From positions 186,001 through 250,000 of the forward strand of contig CBDFNO010000009.1 in the NCBI GenBank assembly GCA_965250265.1: DNA of 64,000 nucleotides, in the 5' to 3' direction. This document shows, in pieces, positions 27,188 through 36,167 of the stretch. Source of the DNA: PRS1 sp965250265. GTDB lineage: Bacteria; Bacteroidota; Bacteroidia; Flavobacteriales; Flavobacteriaceae. The first letter of the stretch is position 1, and every line of letters starts with the position of its first letter. Under the pieces are notes generated by a model. The model saw only the letters and a list, made by a program, of their open reading frames with translations, was not told where the DNA came from and ran no database searches. The position numbers were made by a program, and so were the translations under genes.

Positions 27188-27252
27188 GCTTGTATATGTA
27201 GCATGGCCTGCCGATAGGCGGCTATGATTTCATATACATTGTTGGCAGTAGT
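27188..27252. repeat. Cassette-site-like hairpin, site E
   Basis: GGCTTGTATATGTAGCATGG and CCTGCCGATAGGCGGCTATG, then ATTTCATATACATTGTTGGC. The TGTATATG/CATATACA arms and GCATGGCCT/AGGCGGCTATG inner arms fold back on each other. The right end TATACATTGTTGGCAGTAG matches site F (TATACACGTTGTTGGCGGTAG). It separates the serine hydrolase and VOC genes. Confidence 0.55.
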
Positions 27253-27314
27253 TATTTTTTATTTTCCATTTCGTTTATTCCTTTAAGTAGGGCAGATTAT
27301 ATTATAATTTGAAT

Positions 27315-27740
27315 TTATTCTGAAAGATTAAGTTGCCATGAAATACCATATTTATCTTCACACCATCCGAATTTTTTACCAAAGCCGTAATCCCCCGAAT
27401 CGTAGTTGTCAAGAGGAACCATAATCTGACCTCCATTTGATGAAAGTTTTTCGAATAAAGTTTGTATCTCATTTTCAGAGTTACATTCAACGAACAGTGA
27501 TACCCCTGATGTAAATGACCAAGCGTGATTAAAATTACTTTCGGAAACCATGTACTCTGCACCATTTAATGTAAATACTCCATATTTTATAAGCTCCGGT
27601 GTTCCTCCAGCCTCTCCTTCTAGGTATTTTATTATGCTTTTAATTTCCGAATTTGGAAAGATAGAAGTGTAGAAATTTATTGCTTCTTCAGCCTTTCCGC
27701 ATTGGTCACCTACAAATGTTAGAAATGTTGTTATTTTCAT
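27315..27740 (-). CDS. VOC-family protein (PhnB-like)
   Basis: 141 residues, cytoplasmic. It has the PhnB/DUF1338-like glyoxalase fold: FLTFVGDQCGKAEEAINFYT, SEIKSIIKYLEGEAGGTPE, TLNGAEYMVSESNFNHAWSF and the closing FGWCEDKYGISWQLNLSE. These 'demethylubiquinone methyltransferase-like' VOC proteins are frequent passengers of integron and cassette arrays. The gene is bounded by sites E and F, has no operon partner, and its ligand is unknown. Confidence 0.9.
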   Translation of the reverse strand: MKITTFLTFVGDQCGKAEEAINFYTSIFPNSEIKSIIKYLEGEAGGTPELIKYGVFTLNGAEYMVSESNFNHAWSFTSGVSLFVECNSENEIQTLFEKLSSNGGQIMVPLDNYDSGDYGFGKKFGWCEDKYGISWQLNLSE

Positions 27741-27819
27741 TTTTTTTGAAATTTGAGTTCAAACCTAAAATTGTCAATTAGATAATTAACTTGCTTCTCG
27801 AAAGTTGCTATTATTAATT

Positions 27820-27876
27820 ATTGGCAGAATTGGCAATTGCCAAAGCAATGAACTATACACGTTGTTGGCGGTAGTT
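27820..27876. repeat. Cassette-site-like hairpin, site F
   Basis: A stem TTGGCAATTGCCAA sits at 27829-27842, followed by AACTATACACGTTGTTGGCGGTAG at 27851-27874. The CACGTTGTTGGCGGTAG end is nearly identical to site E and, on the other strand, to sites B and C (CAACGTGTATA). It separates the VOC gene from the dirigent-like gene. Confidence 0.55.
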
Positions 27877-27979
27877 TTTTTCTTTTAGAATACAGCAATT
27901 TACATTCTAATGAGTTTTCTTTCAATGAAATTCAATAATTTCTGTAAACAAATTTTCATCAACCATTTTTTAAAGATTT

Positions 27980-28525
27980 TTAAAGAAGAATTTCAAATTC
28001 AACTTCAAAAAGACTGTCGCCTGTTCTGGTGACGGTATACTGACCTCTTGCCCCCATGTATTTACCGGTCCCGCCTATAATAGCTCTAACTGTTGGGGTA
28101 TTTATGTCAATCGCTGATTCCCCAACTGTGTAATGGGTAATACCTTTAGCAATGATTGTACTGCCATCATTAAACTGAAATATAATCGTTAAAATCCGAT
28201 CTTCATGAGTCTGATCTGAATTACCACTTTTTTGGGGTGAGGTCACAGTCTCCAGAATGAGGGTATACCGACCAACATCATTTTTATTATTTTTATCCAT
28301 AAAAGAACCTTCACGAATAACTTTGTCGCCGTGTGAATGCCCTTCTTCTCCAGAATCTATTAGGATATGGGATTCTAATTTGGAAATTATTGTGAATTTT
28401 TCTGATTTCTGTTTGTCGGCAGAAGGGTTATCACAACTAAAAAGCATTAAAAAGGTTAACATGCCCAAAAAGATACTTGTAATTCGGGTCAAAGGTCGTT
28501 TCAAAGTTGGTTGGTTGGTTTTCAT
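27980..28525 (-). CDS. Dirigent/allene-oxide-cyclase-barrel-like lipoprotein
   Basis: 181 residues. A lipoprotein signal (TSIFLGMLTFLMLFSCDNPS) precedes a beta-barrel with the segments DVGRYTLILETV, LTIIFQFNDGSTIIAKGI and the signature VRAIIGGTGKYMGARGQYTV, which is the hallmark of dirigent/allene oxide cyclase-like barrels. Bacterial members are uncharacterised. The insert EEGHSHGDKVIREGS (acidic and His-rich) could bind a metal. It is a single gene between sites F and G. Confidence 0.75.
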   Translation of the reverse strand: MKTNQPTLKRPLTRITSIFLGMLTFLMLFSCDNPSADKQKSEKFTIISKLESHILIDSGEEGHSHGDKVIREGSFMDKNNKNDVGRYTLILETVTSPQKSGNSDQTHEDRILTIIFQFNDGSTIIAKGITHYTVGESAIDINTPTVRAIIGGTGKYMGARGQYTVTRTGDSLFEVEFEILL

Positions 28526-28876
28526 ATCTAAAAGTTTTTATAGTTTTGTAAAATATAGATTTTCTTTTTAAAAATATTAGTGTCCGTTAAAACATTTTTG
28601 AAGTACTATTTCCATAATAAGGTTTTCCACTTTATGGTTAATATTGTTATGTACTTCAACTATCGATCATAAACAAAATTATGTATTTTTTGTTGACCTC
28701 CATAAATTAAAGAGATTTTAAAATTTATTTAAGTTAGTAATCTTGGGCAAATTATTCTAAAGAATTTTATCATTTGTTATTGGTTGGTCATAATTACCGC
28801 CAACGTTTAGTATATGAGCCGTTTTTATGGCTTATATACATTGTTATAGACTGCCCCCTTTAGTTAACTATATTAA
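28526..28876. other. Non-coding stretch with site G
   Basis: 351 bp without a gene. It contains the cassette-site-like hairpin G at 28796-28859: CCGCCAACGTTTAGTATATGAGCC, an 8-base loop, then GGCTTATATACATTGTTATAGAC. The TATATGAGCC/GGCTTATATA arms differ at one pair. The remainder is AT-rich, and I see no ORF or clear promoter in it. Confidence 0.5.
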
Positions 28877-30913
28877 TCACCATATTTTAACCCTTTGGTT
28901 GGGAGGAAGATATAATGAATCATCAGCGGTAACATTAAACAATGAATAAAATTCAGGAATATTTCTAACAACACCATTTACTCTAAACATTCTAGGAGAA
29001 TGATGTCCTGATTTTACAGTCCTAATAAGGGCCTCATCTCTGTACTTTCCCCTCCAGATTTGGGCATATCCCAGAAAAACCCTTTGCAATCCTGTGAAGC
29101 CATCGATTATATCCGGTTCTTCACCATTTAAACTTAGCTTGTAAGCTTCTAATGCAATGTTCAAAGATCCCAAATCTGCAATATTTTCACCTAAAGTAAC
29201 TGATCCGTTTAAATGGATACTATCTAATACTGTAAATGAATTATATTGTTCTGCCAGTATTTTACTTCTTTTGTTGAACTCTTCTTGAGATGACTCTGAC
29301 CACCAATTTTCTAAGACACCATTTTCGTCAAAGTCACCACCCTCATCATCAAAACCGTGCGTTATTTCATGCCCGATCAATCCACCAACAACACCATAGA
29401 TGACCGCTTCATCTACATCCAGATTAAACAATGGTGGTTGAAGAATAGCTGCCGTAAAAACCACCTCATTTCGATTTTGATTATAATAGGCATTCGGTAT
29501 ATGTGGTGGATGCCACCATCCAGAATCATCTACTCGTTGTTCTACTCTAGATATTAACTCGTTGTGTTGGGCAAGAGATAAGGATTTTATATTTCCAAAG
29601 AGATTATCATTTTTTAATTCGATATCGGAAAAATCTCTCCATTTTTGAGGATATCCAATTTGCGTTTTCATTTTGGACAATTTACTTAACGCTTTTTCCT
29701 TAGTGTCTTCACTCATCCAGTTTACCTTCTCAATCCTATTCTTATAAGCTAATTTCAATATCGAAACCAAGGAATCCATTCGCACTTTGGTATGTGGTGA
29801 AAAATAATCTTCAACGTATATTTTACCCACTACCTCTCCCAGAAGTTCACTAACAATTCCAGAAGCTCTTTCACTTAATGAAAATTGCTCGGGAATTCCT
29901 TCCAAGGTACTACCGTAGAATTCGAAATTCTCATCCCCGATCTCACTGTTGAGATAATCGGCATAACTATGCAATAACTGCCATTTAAGATAATATTTCC
30001 AATTGCTCAACGGCTCTGAAGCAACCAGTTGATCAACGCCATTGATGAATTTAGGCTGTCGTATAATGACTTCTTTTACATTGGGAGTCCCTAAATCGTT
30101 AAAGAATACCGACCAATTGAGATTAGAGAAAGTTGCATTGAGTGAATCAATCGTGAAAGGGTTATACTGCTTTTCATAATCTCTATTTTCTTCCTTACTG
30201 TTTTGATAGGACGCTAGTGACTTTTCTAAATCTATAATCTCGCCAACACACTTGGTATCGCAATTGATTCCAGCTAACTGAAACATGTTAGAGATATGAG
30301 TACTGTAAGAGTTTCGAATTTCTTTTGAACTGTTATCATTATTTAAATAGTATGCCTTACTAGGAAGTGTCAATCCTGATTGACCTATAAATAGAGCATT
30401 TATTTGAGGATTCCTTAAACCTTCATATACATCATATTTGAAAGGGGATATTACCGAAAATTTAGAAGAATAAGCAAAATATGCCATTAGCGATTCAGCG
30501 TTATCAACAGCATCTATTTTATCAATTTCTAATTTAAGGGGATTAATACCAGTGGATTGTCTTGCAACAGTATCTAAATAGGAATTGTACAATGATCCAA
30601 TAAGAAATTCTACAGGGCTATCTTCCTTAATTACTGTTCGGGATTTTTCAATGATTTTCTGAAAATTTTTCTGAGAATTCTCATACAACAAGGTTCCCAT
30701 CCAATAACTTGGTCTGTTCGATGGTATTTCTGCATTTCTAATCCAATTACCATTAGCAAATTGATAGAAATTATTTCCAGGTCTGGTCGTACTATCCATA
30801 TATTCTACTATTACTCCTGAATCCACCTTTGCAGGCGTTTTTTTAGAGGTACATCCAACACAACAGAATAGTAAAGAACAAATTACGGATATTGATAATA
30901 TTGATGTTTTCAT
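28877..30913 (-). CDS. M13-family zinc metallopeptidase (neprilysin-like)
   Basis: About 678 residues from ATG 30913, which gives a lipoprotein signal (MKTSILSISVICSLLFCCVG, then C). The catalytic zinc motif is IGHEITHGFDDEGGDFDENG (HExxH, about residue 530), the second site ENIADLGSLNIA (ExxxD), and the C-terminal RVNGVVRNIPEFYSLF completes the M13 pattern; it ends in VKIW as the family does. It is an extracytoplasmic oligopeptidase. An alternative ATG lies 30 bp upstream. The gene is bounded by site G and the 30998-31887 repeat. Confidence 0.95.
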   Translation of the reverse strand: MKTSILSISVICSLLFCCVGCTSKKTPAKVDSGVIVEYMDSTTRPGNNFYQFANGNWIRNAEIPSNRPSYWMGTLLYENSQKNFQKIIEKSRTVIKEDSPVEFLIGSLYNSYLDTVARQSTGINPLKLEIDKIDAVDNAESLMAYFAYSSKFSVISPFKYDVYEGLRNPQINALFIGQSGLTLPSKAYYLNNDNSSKEIRNSYSTHISNMFQLAGINCDTKCVGEIIDLEKSLASYQNSKEENRDYEKQYNPFTIDSLNATFSNLNWSVFFNDLGTPNVKEVIIRQPKFINGVDQLVASEPLSNWKYYLKWQLLHSYADYLNSEIGDENFEFYGSTLEGIPEQFSLSERASGIVSELLGEVVGKIYVEDYFSPHTKVRMDSLVSILKLAYKNRIEKVNWMSEDTKEKALSKLSKMKTQIGYPQKWRDFSDIELKNDNLFGNIKSLSLAQHNELISRVEQRVDDSGWWHPPHIPNAYYNQNRNEVVFTAAILQPPLFNLDVDEAVIYGVVGGLIGHEITHGFDDEGGDFDENGVLENWWSESSQEEFNKRSKILAEQYNSFTVLDSIHLNGSVTLGENIADLGSLNIALEAYKLSLNGEEPDIIDGFTGLQRVFLGYAQIWRGKYRDEALIRTVKSGHHSPRMFRVNGVVRNIPEFYSLFNVTADDSLYLPPNQRVKIW

Positions 30914-30997
30914 ATTGGTAAGAGTTAGTATTGTTAATTTCAATGACTTTGCATAAATGTAATAAGTTTAATTTTAATTAATAATCAGGGTTGTCTG

Positions 30998-31887
30998 TAA
31001 CGTTCGCCGTGTATGATTTTTTGCGTTTGTGTAGGGATTTAAAACTTGTTTTAAAATACCGAGAACAAGTAAGCGAAAAACAAAATAATAGCCCAATTGC
31101 GTAGCAATTAATTATACACAGTGTTAGCAACAGTAATATAGTAATTTTTTTTTAAAATCCATAAAAGCACTGTTCTTAATAAATAAAACTATTAGTAATG
31201 AACATCTTTTTAAAACATAGTAAATAGTAAAAGAAAGTACAGGTGTTATTGACATTCACGAAACCATGTCAATCACGCAATAACCTAAATAAATATTAAT
31301 GATGAATAAATTTAATTTTTGGAAGTTTCTTGAATTTGTTTCTCCAAAGTTTGCACTTGATGATTCAGGTCGTTCAAATTGGATGACAATTCAGATATTA
31401 ATATGGTGTTTTGTTCTTGTAGCTTTATTAGTTTTGATATTTGCTCATTATGAATATTATTATGAGTTTTATTTTGGTCAGTGAATAAAGGAGTTAAAGC
31501 AATTACACCAATAATTATTGTAGATATGGTTAATAACAGGTTTGCTGGAATTGTCTTATAGATGTTTTAGATTGTTCTATTGTCGTTTGTCTTAAGAACT
31601 CTAATATTTCTTTAGTTATTTCGTCAGGGTCTCTTAAATCTAATGTTAATTCAGGATTTAATTTTGGAAAGTCGAATTTTGGTATATTAAATAAACTCAT
31701 AATAAAGGGTTTAAATTTAAGTCAACTGCATAGCAGTTGCAAGGGCTATTTTTTTGTTACACGGCGAACGTTAGCAACAATTAGCGAAACATTAAAAAAT
31801 AGCCTATTCAGGCGGTTTTTGTTTTGCGTATCCGTGCCGATACCCTGCATTTTCGCAGGGTTGAGGTTGAGGTTATTGTTGCTAACT
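30998..31887. repeat. 890-bp inverted repeat, left copy
   Basis: The segment is the reverse complement of 56321-57209. The only difference I found is one base in a homopolymer (nine T at about 31145-31153 against eight A at about 57055-57062). Its outer parts carry the cassette-type motifs TAACGTTCGCCGTGTATGA and TTATACACAGTGTTAGCAAC on one side and TTACACGGCGAACGTTAGCAAC with TTGTTGCTAACT on the other. It therefore looks like a one-gene cassette with a site at each end. The gene inside (minus strand 31312-31700) is frameshifted. No transposase is present. Confidence 0.9.
31312..31700 (-). pseudogene. Coiled-coil membrane protein, frameshifted (left copy)
   Basis: The minus strand encodes MSLFNIPKFDFPKLNPELTL and TKEILEFLRQTTIEQSKTSI, then runs into a stop. 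In the next frame it continues KTIPANLLLTISTIIIGVIA (a membrane helix), then a heptad-rich coiled coil (QISKLIKLQEQNTILISELS; LNDLNHQVQTLEKQIQETSK) to a stop. One missing base near TCTATAAGACA explains both parts. The other copy has the same lesion, so the mutation predates the duplication. The 61-residue frame on the opposite strand is antisense to the coiled coil and probably not a gene. Confidence 0.65.
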
Positions 31888-31924
31888 ACTGTATAAACGT
31901 ATTACGTTTATTTCTCTTATATTT

Positions 31925-33505
31925 TTATTCTTCAAACTCCACACTTTCATAAGCACCAAGATCGGGAGAAGCACTTCGAGTCGTGTTTAAAATGTCTGTG
32001 TTTAAGTTTCCAAAAATAATACCAAAGCCATCAGCAGGAGACCCATTAGGAATTTGTTGCATATTATTATTTGGGTCTAAAAATTCCGGATTGTTATTAA
32101 ACATTACATTTTCATATAAAGCCATATTTTCAAAATCGTAAATATCTCCTGTAAAATTGTTATTTGGGTCATCAAATCTTATAAGACAATTTGTGAATTT
32201 AAAATTAAATACTTCTGTATCATCCTTATCTAAAATAAGTTCAGGATTATCATTTCCATAAATAATGCAGTTGGTAAAATTGGCTTCATCTAAAGGGTTT
32301 GGATGCGTTGTGTTTTCTTCATCTACAATAAAATTGTTTAATAAAACAGATGGAAATTGTCTAAAGCTATTGTTCCAATAATTCACAAAAGTGGAGTGGA
32401 TAAAATTATAACTTCCACCATAAGTTCCTGCAAAAGAGGATTGTCCACTATTGTTAATCACAATATTTTCGCCATTTATTGAAGTCCCTCTTCCTAAAAT
32501 TCCAAAATTACTTGAGTTATAAATTTGAGTATTTGTAACCAATAATTTAGAGTTATCATTTTGGTTTCCATCGCTTAAAATACCTACTGTACTGTTTTTA
32601 ATTGTGGCGTGATTAAACTCATTTGCCGTACTACCATTAAATAACCAAATGGTTTGCCATTGTCCGGGAACATTTTCAAAAGCAGACTCTAAACGATCGC
32701 CTTCAAAAATTACTTCACCTTCCATAAGTTGGAGATCGTTACTTGGCAGACCATTAACTTTAAGTGATCCACCATTGGTAATAAGTAGACCAGAATTAGC
32801 ATGAAAATGCACTCTTGCACCAGCATCAATAGTTAGTGTTTTACTATCATCTACAGCAGCATAACCGTAAATTACATAGGGCTTTTCGTTTGTAAATGTA
32901 AGTTCAGGATCTGTTAAAAACCGTCCTTGTATTGTGGTTTCATCATCATTACCATCGCCGTCAACATCAAATGTGAGTGTTTCAATAATAGTTTCGCCTG
33001 TCATTCCATCTATAAATCGCTGCGGAAAAATAAACACAGCATCTTTAACAAGTGTTACTAATTCTACTTTTTGAAGATTACTACCTGCATCAAACTCAAT
33101 AGCATCAGTATATAAGAATTGTGTTTGAGAAGCTGCTAAATCCTGAATATCGATAGTAGTCTCAATAAAAATAAACATACTATCTTTTGCTAAAATTTCA
33201 ACATTCTCAAATTCCTTACCTGCAATTGCTCCAGAACCTGCTCTGCCATCCACATTCAAGCGATATAACGAATTTTGTCCTTCACTTAATCGCAATGTCG
33301 GAATTACAATGTCTGTATTACTTCTATTATAAACTTTAAGGTTGTAAGTGCTGGAGCCAATATTTGTAAAAACGGTATCGAGATAAACAGTATCTTTTGA
33401 AAACTCAAGATTTCCTGTACTTGGACTAAAATCAAAATCTTTTCTACAAGAACTCCAAAAAATTAATACTGTAATACAAAGGGTAAAATATAAGTAGCGT
33501 TTCAT
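31925..33505 (-). CDS. Right-handed beta-helix lipoprotein
   Basis: About 526 residues from ATG 33505, which gives a lipoprotein signal (MKRYLYFTLCITVLIFWSSC). The N-terminal third is a beta-sandwich (KDTVYLDTVFTNIGSSTYNL). The rest has parallel beta-helix coils (TLTIDAGARVHFHANSGLLI; ATIKNSTVGILSDGNQNDNS; NFTNCIIYGNDNPELILDKD). It ends SPDLGAYES, the typical closing of such surface proteins. No catalytic residues can be assigned. The family is ubiquitous in Flavobacteriia, likely on the outer surface. It lies 70 bp downstream of the thioesterase gene. Confidence 0.8.
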   Translation of the reverse strand: MKRYLYFTLCITVLIFWSSCRKDFDFSPSTGNLEFSKDTVYLDTVFTNIGSSTYNLKVYNRSNTDIVIPTLRLSEGQNSLYRLNVDGRAGSGAIAGKEFENVEILAKDSMFIFIETTIDIQDLAASQTQFLYTDAIEFDAGSNLQKVELVTLVKDAVFIFPQRFIDGMTGETIIETLTFDVDGDGNDDETTIQGRFLTDPELTFTNEKPYVIYGYAAVDDSKTLTIDAGARVHFHANSGLLITNGGSLKVNGLPSNDLQLMEGEVIFEGDRLESAFENVPGQWQTIWLFNGSTANEFNHATIKNSTVGILSDGNQNDNSKLLVTNTQIYNSSNFGILGRGTSINGENIVINNSGQSSFAGTYGGSYNFIHSTFVNYWNNSFRQFPSVLLNNFIVDEENTTHPNPLDEANFTNCIIYGNDNPELILDKDDTEVFNFKFTNCLIRFDDPNNNFTGDIYDFENMALYENVMFNNNPEFLDPNNNMQQIPNGSPADGFGIIFGNLNTDILNTTRSASPDLGAYESVEFEE

Positions 33506-33575
33506 TAAGAATTTAAACAATTTTCGTAAAAATATAACTTTTGGGTTTATGATTTATTATGTATCCTAAATTTAT

Positions 33576-33965
33576 TTAATTAAATAAGTTCGCAATTTCA
33601 GAATTAATCCGTGTCGGACGTATGGTTTTAGAACTCATCAAACACCAATGAGTTTCAGACTTTACAAGAAGATTATTGGTTTTGTTACTAAACATTTCTA
33701 CAATACGCGTAGAAGTAACACCTTCAGCTTTTATTACATAAGTTTTAAGTTTAACAACATCGTTTAAAATGGCTGAACTTTTATACTCAATGTGATGACT
33801 TAAAAGCACCCAGAAATATTCTTTAAGCATGTCTGCTGAAGCGTTACTTTGCCAATGTTCTTTTGCTACATCATTTACCCATTTTACATAGCGTACATTA
33901 TTTACATGGTTTAGCTCGTCTAAATCATCTTGAATTACTGTTATAAGTTTTTTGAAAATTTGCAT
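33576..33965 (-). CDS. Acyl-CoA thioesterase (4HBT hotdog family)
   Basis: 129 residues, a single hotdog fold. The active-site motif VIQDDLDELNHVNNVRYVKW corresponds to the DxxGHVNNxxYL signature of 4-hydroxybenzoyl-CoA/YbgC-type thioesterases. The strands VLLSHHIEYKSSAILNDVVK and GVTSTRIVEMFS follow the family. It starts 3 bp after the glutaminyl cyclase stop and was probably co-transcribed with it. Its acyl-CoA substrate is unknown. Confidence 0.92.
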   Translation of the reverse strand: MQIFKKLITVIQDDLDELNHVNNVRYVKWVNDVAKEHWQSNASADMLKEYFWVLLSHHIEYKSSAILNDVVKLKTYVIKAEGVTSTRIVEMFSNKTNNLLVKSETHWCLMSSKTIRPTRINSEIANLFN

Positions 33966-33968
33966 GGA

Positions 33969-35003
33969 CTACAATTCAATTACTTCAACTTCAAACAATT
34001 TATCCCAATATTTTCCGGTTACAAAAAGTGTTTTAGTATCTTGGTTATAGGCAATACCATTTAAAACATCTAAACCTTGATGTTGAGTGACTTTCTTTTT
34101 TAAAGACCTAAAATCTATGACACCTTCAACAGCACCGTTTATTGGATTGATGATAGCGACTCCATCTAATTGATACCTGTTAGCATATATTTTTCCATTT
34201 ACCCATTCAAGCTCATTCATACCAACTATTTTCCCTTTGTTAGTATAGGTTTGTATATATTCTTGTTCAGCCAAAGTTTCAGGATTCAAAATCCAAATTT
34301 TATCTGTGCCATCACTTTTGTAAATTTGTTTCCCATCATTACAAAGTCCCCAACCTTCTATGCTTTTTCCGTATTTAAAGCTGCTTTTTCTTTTTAAAGT
34401 TTCAATATCGTAAACAAGTCCAATACTACTTTGCCAGGTTAATTGGTAAATATTATTATTTAAAATGGTAAGCCCTTCACCAAAGTACTCTTTTGCTAAA
34501 TCTACATTCGTTAGTACTTCTCCTGTTTTGTAATTTACTTTTCTAAGTTTAGATTCTCCACGTTGTCCTGTGCTTTCATAAAGCTCTCCATTAAAAAATT
34601 CTAATCCTTGTGTGTAAGATGTGATGTCGTGTGGATATTCGTTTATAATCTTAAACGTATAGACTTTTGGAAGTTCACTATTTAATATAGTAATAGACAA
34701 TGAAGTATTTTGGGTTTTTCCTTCAAAGAAAACTGTAGCATTTATAGTTTGTTTCCCTAGTTTAGAATTGTTTAAATTTTGGTTATTGGATATCTGTTTT
34801 CTATTTAAAGTATAAACAACGGAATCTATTTTATATTTTTTTGTGTTTTTAATTGATAAATCTAGTGTTTCATTAATAGCTATTGTTTTTCCTTTAATAT
34901 TAGTAATTATTGAAAAATCATTTTTTTTCTGTCCAGAATTACTTCCGCAAGAGAGTACAAATGCAGTTAAAATAATGAAAGTAAGAAACTTGAAAATACG
35001 CAT
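33969..35003 (-). CDS. Glutaminyl-peptide cyclotransferase (lipoprotein)
   Basis: 344 residues. Lipoprotein signal (MRIFKFLTFIILTAFVLSCG), about 100 residues of linker, then the five-bladed beta-propeller GLU_cyc domain (PF05096-type) with YTQGLEFFNGELYESTGQRG, SIGLVYDIETLKRKSSFKYG and GMNELEWVNGKIYANRYQLD. The enzyme forms N-terminal pyroglutamate from Gln, protecting exported proteins. It shares the thioesterase operon. This propeller type is unrelated to the animal zinc enzymes. Confidence 0.92.
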   Translation of the reverse strand: MRIFKFLTFIILTAFVLSCGSNSGQKKNDFSIITNIKGKTIAINETLDLSIKNTKKYKIDSVVYTLNRKQISNNQNLNNSKLGKQTINATVFFEGKTQNTSLSITILNSELPKVYTFKIINEYPHDITSYTQGLEFFNGELYESTGQRGESKLRKVNYKTGEVLTNVDLAKEYFGEGLTILNNNIYQLTWQSSIGLVYDIETLKRKSSFKYGKSIEGWGLCNDGKQIYKSDGTDKIWILNPETLAEQEYIQTYTNKGKIVGMNELEWVNGKIYANRYQLDGVAIINPINGAVEGVIDFRSLKKKVTQHQGLDVLNGIAYNQDTKTLFVTGKYWDKLFEVEVIEL

Positions 35004-35057
35004 GGCATTGTTATTTTGAAGGGCAAGTTATTTATTTAAAATGGTATTAAAAAATCA

Positions 35058-35087
35058 TTGTCCAACTATTAAAAGGTTGTATCTTTG
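35058..35087 (+). promoter_or_regulatory. ffs: Promoter of the SRP RNA
   Basis: TTG at 35058-35060 and TATCTTTG at 35080-35087, separated by 19 bp, give a textbook Bacteroidota promoter (TTG-N19-TAnnTTTG). Transcription would start about 5-6 bases further on, exactly where the mature SRP RNA helix begins. Confidence 0.85.
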
Positions 35088-35092
35088 CAGTT

Positions 35093-35186
35093 GGCAAGTC
35101 CTACACAACTAGCTCCTGTTGAATCCTCCAGGGCGGGAACGCAGCAAAGGTAAATGGTTGTAGCAGTGTGATGTAGGTAGCTTGCC
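35093..35186 (+). ncRNA. ffs: Small SRP RNA (4.5S)
   Basis: A 94-nt hairpin RNA. The ends GGCAAG and CTTGCC pair, and CCTACA...TGTAGG continues the stem. The apical part GAATCCTCCAGGGCGGGAAC followed by GCAGCAAAGG is the invariant SRP domain with the GGAA-type tetraloop and the asymmetric loop bound by Ffh. A seven-T run follows immediately and serves as terminator. With Ffh and FtsY it directs co-translational membrane insertion. Confidence 0.96.
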
Positions 35187-35249
35187 TTTTTTTGTGCCTA
35201 AAACTTTCCTTTTAAAGTTGTATTTTTGAATCTAATCTTTTAATATTTT

Positions 35250-36053
35250 ATGTCTAAAGTCGTTTTAATAACTGGTGGTTCTTCTGGAATTGGAAAATCT
35301 ATTGGTGAGTATCTTGTACAAAAAGATATGACTGTTTTTGGTACAAGTAGAAATCCTCAAAACTATAGCGACAGTATTTTTCCAATTATAGATTTAGATG
35401 TTACTAAAAAGGAAACTATTTCAAATTGTATTCAAACTGTTATAGATACTGCAGGTAGAATAGATGTTGTCATTAATAATGCAGGAGCTGGAATAACTGG
35501 TCCAATTGAAGAGATTCCAGAAGAAGAAATTAAACGTAATTTTGAAACCAATTTTTTTGGACCTATAAATGTTATTAAGTCAGTTCTGCCTCAAATGCGA
35601 AAACAAAACTCTGGATTGATTATTAATATAACTTCTATAGCTGGTTATATGGGATTGCCTTATAGAGGTATTTATACTGCAAGCAAAGGAGCTTTAGAAC
35701 TTATTACTGAAACTTTTAGAATGGAAATAAAAGATTTCAATATACAAATGACTAATGTTGCTCCTGGAGATTTTGCAACCAATATAGCTGCTGGGAGATT
35801 TCATGCTCCTGTAATAGAAGGTTCGCCATATAAAGTGCAATATGAAAATACTTTAAAATTAATGAATGACCATGTCGACAATGGCAGTGATCCAAAAATT
35901 ATGGCTGAAATTGTTTATAAAATAATTAGAACAAAACGTCCAAAAACTCACTATAAAGTTGGCACATTCATACAAAAATTTTCAATTGTTTTAAAGCGAA
36001 TACTTCCTGATAAAGTTTATGAAAAAATGTTACTTAATCATTATAAATTGTAA
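35250..36053 (+). CDS. SDR-family oxidoreductase
   Basis: 267 residues, a classical short-chain dehydrogenase: cofactor motif LITGGSSGIGKSIGEYL, NAG motif DVVINNAGAG, catalytic Ser in IINITSIAGYMGLP and YxxxK in YTASKGALEL. The C-terminus has a basic amphipathic end (FSIVLKRILPDKVYEKMLLN) that could touch the membrane, as in retinol-dehydrogenase-like members. TATTTTTG (35221-35228) is a possible -7 box. Substrate unknown. Confidence 0.93.
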   Translation: MSKVVLITGGSSGIGKSIGEYLVQKDMTVFGTSRNPQNYSDSIFPIIDLDVTKKETISNCIQTVIDTAGRIDVVINNAGAGITGPIEEIPEEEIKRNFETNFFGPINVIKSVLPQMRKQNSGLIINITSIAGYMGLPYRGIYTASKGALELITETFRMEIKDFNIQMTNVAPGDFATNIAAGRFHAPVIEGSPYKVQYENTLKLMNDHVDNGSDPKIMAEIVYKIIRTKRPKTHYKVGTFIQKFSIVLKRILPDKVYEKMLLNHYKL

Positions 36054-36167
36054 CACTTTAGATGTTTCTACATGTTGTTAATATATTTTAATTAAAAACA
36101 CTTCTCAAAGTATCTTAATGTTGTAAATTCGCCACAAATTTATTTCCAATTAAAACTATAATATACA

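Noticed and set aside
31299..31484. A 61-codon ORF with a membrane helix, present in both inverted repeats (also 56724-56909)
   Set aside because: It lies antisense to the coiled-coil part of the longer frameshifted gene, whose heptads, membrane helix and start are better supported. Identical copies only reflect the duplication.
26046..31887. A true integron cassette array
   Set aside because: The sites do not fit the RYYYAAC/GTTRRRY consensus and no integron integrase is in the window. Only the layout is integron-like.
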